Shown here piece after piece: positions 53,579 through 62,328 of a stretch of 64,000 bases of DNA. Source of the stretch: DUQW01 sp050953805 (lineage in GTDB: Bacteria; Bacillota_I; Bacilli_A; Acholeplasmatales; Acholeplasmataceae). The stretch is taken from positions 186,001-250,000 of the forward strand of contig JBMNNE010000001.1 in the NCBI GenBank assembly GCA_050953805.1, given 5' to 3'. Position 1 is the first letter of the stretch, and each line of letters starts with the position of its first letter. The translations under genes were made by a program, and so were the position numbers. The notes beneath the pieces are model-generated. The model was not told the DNA's origin and ran no database searches. It saw only the letters and a list, made by a program, of their open reading frames with translations.

Positions 53579-54037
53579 TTATCCTCGTTCTTTATAGGCT
53601 TTCAAATCCTCATTCATTCTTTCAACTTCTTTTTTCCATATCAAATACATAATTGCCCAAATCAATGCATACACAACAATAACAATTAAGGCAATCGCTA
53701 AACAACTAACAATATTAAATGGGACCCATCGAAGCACGGTAAAGACAATTATAAATCCAATTAAGATTGATACTGAATGGGCGATTGTCGCCTTTAATAA
53801 ACTCCAAGAATCAATATCATAAAAACTAACACCACCAAAACATACTGAACCAAGTAATCCTGATAGTATTGTCTGTAGAATGATGGCTAGTGTGTATCCC
53901 ATAGCCTCTACTTGGTGTTCAGATACGATTCTAGCCCCTTCGCCATAACCTAGATTAACTAATAAAGTAATGAGGTTCCCCATAATCGCACCAACAAGAA
54001 AACCGACAATAATTCTAATAATTAATTTTCTTTTCAT
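53579..54037 (-). CDS. DUF3021-family membrane protein
   Basis: 152 residues with four membrane helices. The first carries RIIVGFLVGAIMGNLITLLV, and the third and fourth are typical of DUF3021. Such proteins are regularly encoded right after a LytTR regulator and are thought to modulate it at the membrane, though the mechanism is unknown. Its ATG overlaps the regulator stop by 4 bp (ATGA), so the two proteins are coupled. Confidence 0.85.
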   Translation of the reverse strand: MKRKLIIRIIVGFLVGAIMGNLITLLVNLGYGEGARIVSEHQVEAMGYTLAIILQTILSGLLGSVCFGGVSFYDIDSWSLLKATIAHSVSILIGFIIVFTVLRWVPFNIVSCLAIALIVIVVYALIWAIMYLIWKKEVERMNEDLKAYKERG

Positions 54038-54486
54038 TTTGCAGGCTTACCTCCTCTTAAAATTTCTCTAATTTGTTTCGTATACCTCCTTGAAGTATAC
54101 GACTTAATTCCATGAATCATTTCAATTTTAATGATTCCTCCACCTTCAAAACTCCATTTTTTTACATACTTAAGATTGACAATCTCTGATTGTGATATCT
54201 TAACAAACCAAGTCGGATTAAGTTTGGTTTCAATCTGATATAAAGGTTCACTTAAAACATATTCTCCATTAATCGTTTTAACAGAAATAAATCTTCCACT
54301 TTTAGACAAAATGATAATATCATTAGTATCAATTAATTGCTCATCTGAAAGAAGCTGACAAGAAAGTTTCTCGCCGCCTAAAAGTTCAAGTATCTTATTG
54401 ACTTCTTCGGTTTGAGCTTTAGCCTTAATGATAACCTCAGTTTCACTGACGCTATCATCATGGATAAACTTTAATTTAAATGACAT
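54034..54486 (-). CDS. LytTR-family regulator paired with DUF3021
   Basis: 150 residues. The N-terminal part has a short alpha/beta segment (EVIIKAKAQTEEVNKILELL). The C-terminal LytTR domain has IILSKSGRFISVKTINGEYV, PTWFVKISQSEIVNLKYVKK and KSYTSRRYTKQIREIL. This compact LytTR plus DUF3021 pair is a common Firmicute module, often autoregulating. It is distinct in sequence from the LytTR protein at 44390-44902. GGGAG precedes the ATG. Its promoter carries a different direct repeat, described separately. Confidence 0.88.
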   Translation of the reverse strand: MSFKLKFIHDDSVSETEVIIKAKAQTEEVNKILELLGGEKLSCQLLSDEQLIDTNDIIILSKSGRFISVKTINGEYVLSEPLYQIETKLNPTWFVKISQSEIVNLKYVKKWSFEGGGIIKIEMIHGIKSYTSRRYTKQIREILRGGKPAK

Positions 54487-54521
54487 CTAAGACTCCCTTA
54501 CTAATTGATTGTTACAATTTT

Positions 54522-54590
54522 ATTATAATTTTTATTTTTTTAATAGTCAATTATAAATGAATAATCGGTTAATTTTTGACATATTCGGCA
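54522..54590 (-). promoter_or_regulatory. Promoter of LytTR-DUF3021 with a 20-bp-period direct repeat
   Basis: TATAAT on the minus strand is 54527-54522. Upstream, ATAATCGGTT (54561-54570) and ATATTCGGCA (54581-54590) share 7 of 10 bases with a 20-bp period, ending 33 bp from the -10. Position and spacing fit a LytTR site, but the sequence differs from sites A-C and the period is one base short. Confidence 0.4.
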
Positions 54591-54600
54591 TTTAAAAAGA

Positions 54601-54629
54601 CTTGACTTTTGTTAAATATCAAAATCAAG
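54601..54629 (-). terminator. Probable terminator of the diguanylate cyclase operon
   Basis: CTTG..TTTTG pairs with CAAAA..CAAG, with one mismatch, and is followed on the minus strand by GTCTTTTTAAA. It lies about 150 bp after the PAS-GGDEF stop. The bases in between show nothing else. Confidence 0.6.
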
Positions 54630-54777
54630 CCTTAAACTAACATTTTTTAATTAAATTTAAATAACTATTTAATTAATAAAATTACCGATGAATATGATCC
54701 ATTCTATCTCTGGACACATTATCTTGATATTTTTCATTTTCAATATTGATTTAACTCACTGTAATAAAATAATTTAT

Positions 54778-55674
54778 TTAAATTTTGGATTGATTTCTCC
54801 CGTTTTGTTTTGCATAATACATATTTTCGTCTGCTCTTGATATAGCTGTCTTAATAGTATCAATTTTGGTAACAAGAGTACCTCCGATAGAAATTGTAAC
54901 TTGTACCGTTCTTTCTTCATCTAGTTGATAACTAGAAGCGGCAACTAATAATCGCAATCTTTCAGCTATCTTTAATAATTCATCTTTATTTGAGACATCA
55001 AGAATTGCAATAAACTCTTCTCCACCCCAACGACTGACTAAATCTGTTTTTTTAATATTTGATGTTAGTGTATGAGCCACAATTTTTAAGATTTCATCTC
55101 CTACTAAGTGTCCGTAGGTATCATTGACTTTTTTAAAGTAATCGATATCCATCATTAAAATACCAAATGTATTAGAAAACAATTTTGTCTCTTCTAATCT
55201 TTTAGCAATTTCAAAATCAAAGAAATTGCGGTTTGCTACTTGTGTTAACGGGTCAATTCGAAGTTTATCTTTTAATTCGATATTTTCATGATAAATCTGT
55301 CTTTGAAATCTTTCATCGGTAAAAACTTCAATAGCTGCGACTATATTTTGTTCTGAATCATAAATCGGTAATGTTTTAACTGTAATTGGTATTCGATAAC
55401 CATCTTTGTGTTTCAAAAACACGTGAGCTTCTCTAATGATACCGTCTTGTAAGGTCTCATTAAGAGGACATCCTTCAAGACAGAGTTGTTTTCCGTTATG
55501 GTCTACGTGTTGTAAAATATTTTGGTAACAAAAGCTGTTAACTACTTCTTCTTTAGAATATCCGGTAATGCGTTCGCTACCTTCGTTCCAAAAAATTATT
55601 TTTCTGTTTTTGTCTACGACATATACCCCTTCATAAAGATGAGGAATAAGGTTATCATTGTATTTTATCTTCAT
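54778..55674 (-). CDS. PAS-GGDEF diguanylate cyclase
   Basis: 298 residues, soluble. The PAS domain (about residues 8-125) includes VDKNRKIIFWNEGSERITGY and a Cys-rich loop CLEGCPLNETLQDG. The GGDEF domain from about residue 135 has DPLTQVANRNFF, MDIDYFKKVNDTYGHLVGDE and the active site RWGGEEF. The product-inhibition site RxxD is KKTD here, so feedback inhibition may be absent. It makes c-di-GMP. Second gene of an operon, 28 bp after the PAS-GGDEF-HD-GYP gene, with AGGAG before the ATG. Confidence 0.93.
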   Translation of the reverse strand: MKIKYNDNLIPHLYEGVYVVDKNRKIIFWNEGSERITGYSKEEVVNSFCYQNILQHVDHNGKQLCLEGCPLNETLQDGIIREAHVFLKHKDGYRIPITVKTLPIYDSEQNIVAAIEVFTDERFQRQIYHENIELKDKLRIDPLTQVANRNFFDFEIAKRLEETKLFSNTFGILMMDIDYFKKVNDTYGHLVGDEILKIVAHTLTSNIKKTDLVSRWGGEEFIAILDVSNKDELLKIAERLRLLVAASSYQLDEERTVQVTISIGGTLVTKIDTIKTAISRADENMYYAKQNGRNQSKI

Positions 55675-55702
55675 AATTTGTTCTCCTATTTTTTATTTTA
55701 AA

Positions 55703-58372
55703 TTATTCATTAACTATAACTTCATTAATAAATACATTAACTAATTTTGAATCAAATTGTGTTCCTGCACAACGTTTTAGTTCTTCAATGGCCACTTCTT
55801 TAGTAAATGCTTTTCGATAAGATCGATCTGATGTCATAGCTTCGTAAGCATCACAAATACTAATAATACGTGAAAATAATGGGATTTCATCACCTTTTAA
55901 CCCTTGCGGATAACCTTTGCCATCGATACGTTCATGATGGGTTAGGGCATATTCCGCAAGTTTTGAATATTTATCTGCCGAACGTAAAATTTGATAGCCA
56001 TTAGTCGTGTGGGCTTTCATAATTTCCCATTCGTCTTCAGTCAGTTTACCTGGTTTATTTAAAATATGGTCAGGAATCGTGATTTTACCGATATCATGCA
56101 TCCGACCTGCAAATTCCAACTCTAATCTTTCATTTTCTGAAAGATTTAATTTTTCACCCATCATAGCACAATACCGACTGACGCGATCAGAGTGTTTTCT
56201 TTCTTCATCATGTTTTTCTTTTAATGAATTAAAGATAGCACTAATAGCTTGATTTCTAGAACTTTGGCTACGAAGTACTTTATTTGAATACATATGGTTT
56301 TCAGCTTCAGTAATGACATCATCAATCCGCATTGATTGATCGTTTTTGACCGCAGTTCCAAATGAAAGTGAAAGCTGAATCTCTTTAATCTTAATTTGAG
56401 ATATCTTAGTGATTAAATCATCTAATTTAGGCTTATATGTTTCAAGAGTGGCTTTTGGTGATAAGATTAAAAACTCATCTCCTCCAATTCTTGAAACAAT
56501 TGTAGGTTCTAAACAAAATTTTGTCAGCATATCGGCAACTTTCTTGATAGCCTGATCACCCACAAAGTGTCCGTAGGTATCATTAATTAACTTTAATCCA
56601 TCAATATCCATCATCGTGATTACTAGTGGATAGTTTTTGGGATTATCAAGTTCTTTAAGTTTGTCATCAAAATAACGTCGATTTGGTAATCCAGTTAATG
56701 AATCATGATTACTGGCATAAATTACTTTTTCTTCGATTTGTTTTTCAACGGTAATATCCATTAAAAAGCCTTCAATAAGCCATTCTCCATTTCGAATAAA
56801 TGTTTTCCCCTTTTCCCAAATCCAAGCTGTCGTTCCATCTTTTTTGATAATTTCATACTCAACATTATTTGTTTGATCATGTTTTTTTGATTCTAACCAG
56901 CTTTTCATTAAATAATCCTTATATTTAGGAATAATTAAATCATTAAATGACAACTTTTTATTGTTTATGAAATCTATAGGTTGATATCCAGTAAGTTTTT
57001 CACATTGCTCAGACATATATAACATCGTCCAATTGGAATCAAGCTTGCATTGAAAATAAACTCCGGGGAGACTATCGATAATTCTACCTTTTTCACTTTC
57101 CTTTTCTATTAGAACTTTTTCCTGAAATTTTCTATCAGTAATATCTTCAGCAATAACAATGAACTTATCATCTATATATGGATAGGAAACTACCCTAAAA
57201 TATTTTTTTAATCCCCTTGAATAATCATCAATGGCCATAGTTTCTTTTTTTAACACGACTTCGCCGTATTTTTCAATCCATGATGGCTCAATTTCAGGAA
57301 TAATTTCGGTTGCTAGTTTACCTATAATATCTTCTTTTTTTAACCCAGTCATCGTTTGATAAGCGTCATTAATATCTAGAAAGCGGTAATTAATAGGGTT
57401 CCCTTTTTCATCCCAAACCATTTCTCTTAAATTAAAGCCAAGCGGCATCTCGTGGATTAACCGGTCCCATTGCATTCCCATTCTAATGCTTTCTGCCTCA
57501 ACTTTTTTGATTTCAGTAATATCTCTAAATTCGGTAATCATTACTTGTTTACCTCGATATGGAGTACTTTTGGATTCAATTATTAACGGATAAATCTCTC
57601 CGTTTTTTCTGATACCTTTGGTTTCATATGGTAATTCATAACCTGATTTAATATAATTTGTCACATAATCTCTTGTTTCTGCTGCAATTAATAAAGGCCC
57701 TTTCATTCCAACCAACTCTTCATAATCATATCCGGTGATTGCTAGTAATCGTTTATTACAATCTAAAACGATACCTTGATCGTGAATCACAACTCCTCCA
57801 AATGAGATGTCTTGTAAAGCTTTAAACCTTTCGCTTTCTTTCAAACTCTTATTCTTCTGACTAATCACTATTAATCCTGCCGAAGTAATTAACGCTACCG
57901 CAATCAGTAAGAGAATAATAATTAAGGTTAGATTATTTTGACGGTCTTCTAATAAGATAAATTCTGTTTGATCGATAACAATTGAAAAAAGGTACGTTTC
58001 TCCATTAATATCCATCGGATACGAATAAACATGTACCGTTTTAATTTCGCCATTAGCTAAACGATGTTTAAAAATAAAGAATTCGCGTTCTTCTTTTAAT
58101 GCTCGAAGCCTTTCATCAGCTACCTCTTTAGGTGATAATGTATTAATATCGTTGATATTCATCTCAATTAAGGTTTCTAATGGATAACCATAAAATTCTG
58201 CTGCAGCTGCGTTTGCATAGTAAATATCACCCGTTATCGGATGAATGATGAGCATGATACTTTGATGATTATCAAACAGTTCTTTAAAATCAACTTCATC
58301 AGCAGCATAAACAGTCAAGGGTGCAGTAAACATAGTCACAAAAATAATCAATAAAATCAGGACTTTTTTCAT
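55703..58372 (-). CDS. Membrane PAS-GGDEF-HD-GYP c-di-GMP protein
   Basis: 889 residues. An N-terminal signal/TM segment is followed by an extracytoplasmic PAS domain (IIHPITGDIYYANAAAAEFY), and a TM helix near residues 148-170. Three further PAS domains (for example GGVVIHDQGIVLDCNKRLLA) follow. The GGDEF domain has intact SRIGGDEFLIL, then an HD-GYP domain with HSDRVSRYC, GRMHDIGK, HHERIDGKGYPQGL and DAYEAMTSDR. It could both make and degrade c-di-GMP; RxxD is absent before GGDEF. First gene of the two-gene operon. A 20-bp palindrome lies in its leader; GAAGGTGA precedes the ATG. Confidence 0.93.
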   Translation of the reverse strand: MKKVLILLIIFVTMFTAPLTVYAADEVDFKELFDNHQSIMLIIHPITGDIYYANAAAAEFYGYPLETLIEMNINDINTLSPKEVADERLRALKEEREFFIFKHRLANGEIKTVHVYSYPMDINGETYLFSIVIDQTEFILLEDRQNNLTLIIILLLIAVALITSAGLIVISQKNKSLKESERFKALQDISFGGVVIHDQGIVLDCNKRLLAITGYDYEELVGMKGPLLIAAETRDYVTNYIKSGYELPYETKGIRKNGEIYPLIIESKSTPYRGKQVMITEFRDITEIKKVEAESIRMGMQWDRLIHEMPLGFNLREMVWDEKGNPINYRFLDINDAYQTMTGLKKEDIIGKLATEIIPEIEPSWIEKYGEVVLKKETMAIDDYSRGLKKYFRVVSYPYIDDKFIVIAEDITDRKFQEKVLIEKESEKGRIIDSLPGVYFQCKLDSNWTMLYMSEQCEKLTGYQPIDFINNKKLSFNDLIIPKYKDYLMKSWLESKKHDQTNNVEYEIIKKDGTTAWIWEKGKTFIRNGEWLIEGFLMDITVEKQIEEKVIYASNHDSLTGLPNRRYFDDKLKELDNPKNYPLVITMMDIDGLKLINDTYGHFVGDQAIKKVADMLTKFCLEPTIVSRIGGDEFLILSPKATLETYKPKLDDLITKISQIKIKEIQLSLSFGTAVKNDQSMRIDDVITEAENHMYSNKVLRSQSSRNQAISAIFNSLKEKHDEERKHSDRVSRYCAMMGEKLNLSENERLELEFAGRMHDIGKITIPDHILNKPGKLTEDEWEIMKAHTTNGYQILRSADKYSKLAEYALTHHERIDGKGYPQGLKGDEIPLFSRIISICDAYEAMTSDRSYRKAFTKEVAIEELKRCAGTQFDSKLVNVFINEVIVNE

Positions 58373-58389
58373 AGTTCACCTTCTTTGAG

Positions 58390-58409
58390 TTGCTTATACG
58401 TATAAGCAA
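58390..58409 (-). promoter_or_regulatory. Perfect 20-bp palindrome in the HD-GYP gene leader
   Basis: TTGCTTATACGTATAAGCAA lies 18 bp upstream of the start codon, just before the Shine-Dalgarno. It can be a protein operator or an RNA hairpin (8-bp stem, ACGU loop) controlling translation. A TAGAAT box upstream could be the -10. Confidence 0.5.
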
Positions 58410-58736
58410 TAGAAAAGTTTTTCTATTTAGTTTTATTCTACCATAATTTTTTAATTATTTATATGTTAAATTTGGTAAAATATGATAATACAAAAAATTA
58501 TTTATAGAATTTCGCACAACTATAAACTTATAAAACAAAAAGGCACTTAATCCTCTTATTAATTCGTTTAGATTACATATGACCAAACTACTTTCGCTTC
58601 AATCGACTCTTTCTTTAAAATTTAACGACTGTATTAATGCAAAAAGTTTATTATACACAATACAATGCAAGCCCTAACTAGAGCGAATAATGAAATTTAA
58701 ATCTACAAATATCAGTTTTATTTTTAATAATAATAT

Positions 58737-58821
58737 GTTAAAATATCATTAATAATGAAGGAATAAAAACAACTATGTACTTTTCAAAAATATTGTTAGG
58801 TACATCAACTGATATTTTAAC
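58737..58821 (+). repeat. Nested inverted repeat in the leader of the EAL gene
   Basis: GTTAAAATATCA (58737-58748) and TGATATTTTAAC (58810-58821) form a perfect 12-bp stem. Inside, ATGTAC (58775-58780) pairs with GTACAT (58800-58805). The structure ends 25 bp before the ATG of the EAL protein. The preceding 58410-58736 shows no gene, only AT-rich sequence. Confidence 0.5.
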
Positions 58822-58845
58822 CTTCTCTAAAGAAAGGGGATCTTT

Positions 58846-61800
58846 ATGGAATATGATATATTGTTATCTATAATATTGTACGCTTATGGTTGTTTTTATT
58901 TGTTTTTTGGGTTATCTGCCATAATTTCTAATCTGAAAAGTCGGACCAATAGATTATTTTTATATTTAACTCTTTCGATGTCAATCTGGTCATTTGCATT
59001 TTCTATTGCAGTTTCAGCACCTGACGCCGAATCGAGTGTTTTTTGGTTGTCTATCTCCGTTTTTGGGCGAGGTGTCTTTTTTAGTTTATTACTCCACTTT
59101 ATCTTAATTTTAACAAAACCTAAAAATTTCTCTAAAATCAAATGGGTTATTACCCCTCTTATTTACGTACCAGCTGTTATTAATGTAATTTTATTTGGAC
59201 CAAATGGGGTTTTTGCCAAAGAAATATATCAAATGGTGCCAAGTAAATTAGGTTGGATCCACATCATGCCAATGGGATGGATCAATATCGCGTTAACATC
59301 GTACTATCTTATTTATACACTCATTTCTGTTTTTCTAGTCGTTCGCTGGTGGAGAAAGCTTGAACCGGATACAATTCTAAAAAAACAAGCAACATATTTC
59401 TTAGTCGCGGTTCTAGTTTCGCTTGTTGCAGGTTTTACATTAGATATTTTACCCGATATCATCGGAAAAGCGCTGATTCCAAAAATTTCTATATTAATTT
59501 TAGTAGCACCGATAATATTGTTGTTTTATTCATTGAAAGCTTGGGGATTACTTCTTGAAAAAAAGAAGACAACAGTTTCGTATCCGAAATCCGATTTTGA
59601 TACAAAACGTGACAGATTGCGTTTGTTCCATGTAAGCGCCGTTCTATTCATGGTTGGTGGATTAGCATCGTTTATGATTGGATATTTTGGAATGAGAAAA
59701 CCAATAGAAGGCGAACTTTTACTCGCATCAATAGTTTTTGCTACTGGATTATTTTTATTATTTTTACCACTCATAACAAAAAATCATGCGATTCAAAATG
59801 TCATCTTTTTAATAATCTGCTCTTTAGGTGTATTAATGTTTATGCTGGAAAATGTCGAAACCGGAGCAATAACTGTATGGTCAGTATATATTATCTTTCT
59901 TTCGATGACCGTCGTTCTTGACAGCCGACGCCATGCGATTATCTTTACTACTCTGTGTATCATGATTGAAATCGTATTTTCGATATTTATCCCTGAAGTT
60001 GTCGTTACAGTTGATAGAAATGATTATGTAACTAGAATTATTATTATCCTTCTTTCTTATTTCACTGTCAAATTTTTAACGAATGAATATGATTCAAAAA
60101 TGAAAGGATATCAAAAATTCGCTAAGGAGCAAGAAATGCTTGAAAGAATTTCCACTAACTTCATTTCAATTGATAGCGAAAATGTTGGCGGAAAAATTAG
60201 TGAAATGTTTGAAGCATCTGCTGAAGTGCTTGATTTTGATCAAGGATATTTAATTGAATTTAGTAACAATTACGAAGATGCTACAATTTTAAATGCATAT
60301 AATAGAGATGGAGTTGTAGAAACTAACGGTATGATAGTTAACTCCGTATTTTTCTCAATGGTTCAAACTTTTGTCACTAAACAACAGCCGATGGGCTGCA
60401 CCGATACTACAAGTATCTCTATTCATGAAGAAAAAGAAGAAAGAGAGTTCTTTATTTCAAGAGGAATTCTCTCTTATTATGCATTACCTGTAATTATTGA
60501 AAATCAAGTAATCTCAATGCTGGTCGTAGAAAATCGCCAAAAAATTAATTCAAGAGTTTGGGAACATCAAATCAACTTTTGGGGCTTAATCGCGAATATG
60601 TTAGCCGACGCTAAGAAAAAAATTCTGTATGAAGAGCAACTATATAATTATGCTTATTTTGATGAGGTCACCAAATTAGCCAATAATAATATGTTGATTC
60701 GAAAATTAGAAGCAAATATAACCAATAGAAAAGAATCAGAAAAATTAGCTGTTTTACATATTGAACTTGAAAACTTAAGAATGATAAATGATACATTTGG
60801 TCATAAAATAGGAGATAAGATAGTTATACAATCAGCATCAATTCTTAAAAATATACTAGGGGATTGTTGTTGTCTGGCAAGAGTTGAACAAGAAGCTTTT
60901 ATGATAGTTATTTCTAATTTGGAAAGTGATGAGCAAATCCAAAATTATATTAACCAAATTATTAAAGCTTTTTCCGTCCCAATTCTACCTACCGAAGGTA
61001 GACAAACACTATTTGTTACTACTGCTATCGGCGTTGCCTTATATCCTGATGATGGAAAAGATGTAAATACGCTTTTACAAAATGCGGATTTGGCCGGATA
61101 TGAGGCCAAACACTCTGAAAATAAAGTTGTTTTCTGTTCTGACCAATTAACTAATCGTATTACCGAAAATATCGAACTAACCAATCGACTTTTCACAGCT
61201 TTAGACAACGAAGAGTTCTCCTTAGAGTTTCAACCACTAATTAGTAGTAAAACTGAAAAAACAGCTGGTGTTGAAGCCTTATTAAGATGGAATTATGATG
61301 TTGATAAAAGAATTAGACCCGATATCTTTATTCCAATCCTTGAAAAAACCGGATTAATTCATGATGTTGGGCTTTGGGTGCTTGAACAGGCACTTAAAGA
61401 ACATAAAAGACTTGTTTCAAAAGGCTTTCCTCCACTTCGTTTTTCAATAAATATCTCCATCATTCAATTTAGAAAAGATGATTTTGTTGCTGAAACTATC
61501 AAAATAATCAAGGAAAGTAAAGTCAATCCAAAATATATCGAATTAGAAATTACCGAAAGCTTTTTAGCTATTAATTTTGAAGATACCATTGAAAAATTAT
61601 CAAAATTAAAAGAATTTGGTGTCAGTATTGCTATCGATGATTTTGGCAAGGGCTATTCATCACTACATCGTTTGGAAATTGTTCCTTTTGATCGAATCAA
61701 AATCGATAAAAGCATTGTTGATGATATCATTTCAGAAAAGAAAAAAACTGTAATTGTCCAAACAATCGTTTCACTCGCTAGAGCACTTATGGCAAATATT

Positions 61801-61938
61801 ACCGCCGAAGGTGTCGAAACTAAGGAACAACTAGATTTCCTAGTTGAAATGGATTGCGATGAAATCCAAGGATATTATTATTCAAAACCTTTACCAATTG
61901 ACACATTAGAAAAATTCCTTGAAAATGAAAATACATAA
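58846..61938 (+). CDS. Multi-TM GAF-degenerate GGDEF-EAL c-di-GMP phosphodiesterase
   Basis: 1030 residues. The first about 230 residues are a seven-helix sensor module like that at the N-terminus of some histidine kinases. A second block of about six helices runs to about residue 415 (YVTRIIIILLSYFTVKFLT). A GAF-like domain follows (about 430-590). The GGDEF domain is degenerate (RVEQEAF in place of RxGGDEF). The EAL domain keeps GVEALLRW, ELEITESFLA, IAIDDFGKGYSSL and ITAEGVETKEQL, so phosphodiesterase activity is expected. Divergent from the GGDEF/HD-GYP operon. AAAGGGGA precedes the ATG. Confidence 0.93.
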   Translation: MEYDILLSIILYAYGCFYLFFGLSAIISNLKSRTNRLFLYLTLSMSIWSFAFSIAVSAPDAESSVFWLSISVFGRGVFFSLLLHFILILTKPKNFSKIKWVITPLIYVPAVINVILFGPNGVFAKEIYQMVPSKLGWIHIMPMGWINIALTSYYLIYTLISVFLVVRWWRKLEPDTILKKQATYFLVAVLVSLVAGFTLDILPDIIGKALIPKISILILVAPIILLFYSLKAWGLLLEKKKTTVSYPKSDFDTKRDRLRLFHVSAVLFMVGGLASFMIGYFGMRKPIEGELLLASIVFATGLFLLFLPLITKNHAIQNVIFLIICSLGVLMFMLENVETGAITVWSVYIIFLSMTVVLDSRRHAIIFTTLCIMIEIVFSIFIPEVVVTVDRNDYVTRIIIILLSYFTVKFLTNEYDSKMKGYQKFAKEQEMLERISTNFISIDSENVGGKISEMFEASAEVLDFDQGYLIEFSNNYEDATILNAYNRDGVVETNGMIVNSVFFSMVQTFVTKQQPMGCTDTTSISIHEEKEEREFFISRGILSYYALPVIIENQVISMLVVENRQKINSRVWEHQINFWGLIANMLADAKKKILYEEQLYNYAYFDEVTKLANNNMLIRKLEANITNRKESEKLAVLHIELENLRMINDTFGHKIGDKIVIQSASILKNILGDCCCLARVEQEAFMIVISNLESDEQIQNYINQIIKAFSVPILPTEGRQTLFVTTAIGVALYPDDGKDVNTLLQNADLAGYEAKHSENKVVFCSDQLTNRITENIELTNRLFTALDNEEFSLEFQPLISSKTEKTAGVEALLRWNYDVDKRIRPDIFIPILEKTGLIHDVGLWVLEQALKEHKRLVSKGFPPLRFSINISIIQFRKDDFVAETIKIIKESKVNPKYIELEITESFLAINFEDTIEKLSKLKEFGVSIAIDDFGKGYSSLHRLEIVPFDRIKIDKSIVDDIISEKKKTVIVQTIVSLARALMANITAEGVETKEQLDFLVEMDCDEIQGYYYSKPLPIDTLEKFLENENT

Positions 61939-62056
61939 TCTTTTCTAATTGAGTTTTAAACTAAATTTTTATTGATAAATGACACATCTTATAAGTGAAC
62001 TTTATTATGAAACTTAATATAAAAGTAGGTCTATTAAGAAAATTGTTATAAAAGAA

Positions 62057-62099
62057 AAAAAGGAAATCAAGCACTTTTAAAACACTTGTTTTCCTTTTT
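62057..62099 (+). terminator. Terminator of the EAL gene
   Basis: AAAAAGGAAAtCAAG pairs with CTTGtTTTCCTTTTT (one mismatch) around a 13-nt loop, and runs into a T tract. The 118 bases before it are AT-rich with no other signal. Confidence 0.85.
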
Positions 62100-62180
62100 T
62101 TAAGTTCATTTAATTGTGATTTAATATTCAAAAACTAATGTTGAGATTTATTTTTAATTATATAAATATAATATCTCTTT

Positions 62181-62328
62181 TTATCTTTCTATGGACGAAA
62201 GAATTATACTCTTTTCATCTACAACACTTACTTGACATTTGTTTTTAAATCTCATCATAATTTCCATCATAAAGAGTAGCGATAACGTTATTATCTGAAA
62301 TGCTAAAACAAAAGTGTTTTAATAGCAA
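62181..62328 (-). other. Possible decayed reading frames downstream of ecfA
   Basis: Two short overlapping minus-strand frames look protein-like. One (62328-62245, TTG start, 27 codons) contains FSISDNNVIATLYDGNYDEI. The other, in the ecfA frame beyond its stop and ending at 62181, contains RFKNKCQVSVVDEKSIILSS. They would join by one frameshift. Neither has a clear Shine-Dalgarno. This may be the remnant of a gene or chance. Confidence 0.2.

Noticed and set aside
58410..58845. c-di-GMP-I riboswitch before the EAL gene
   Set aside because: The conserved GEMM blocks are absent on both strands. The inverted repeat there has different sequence.
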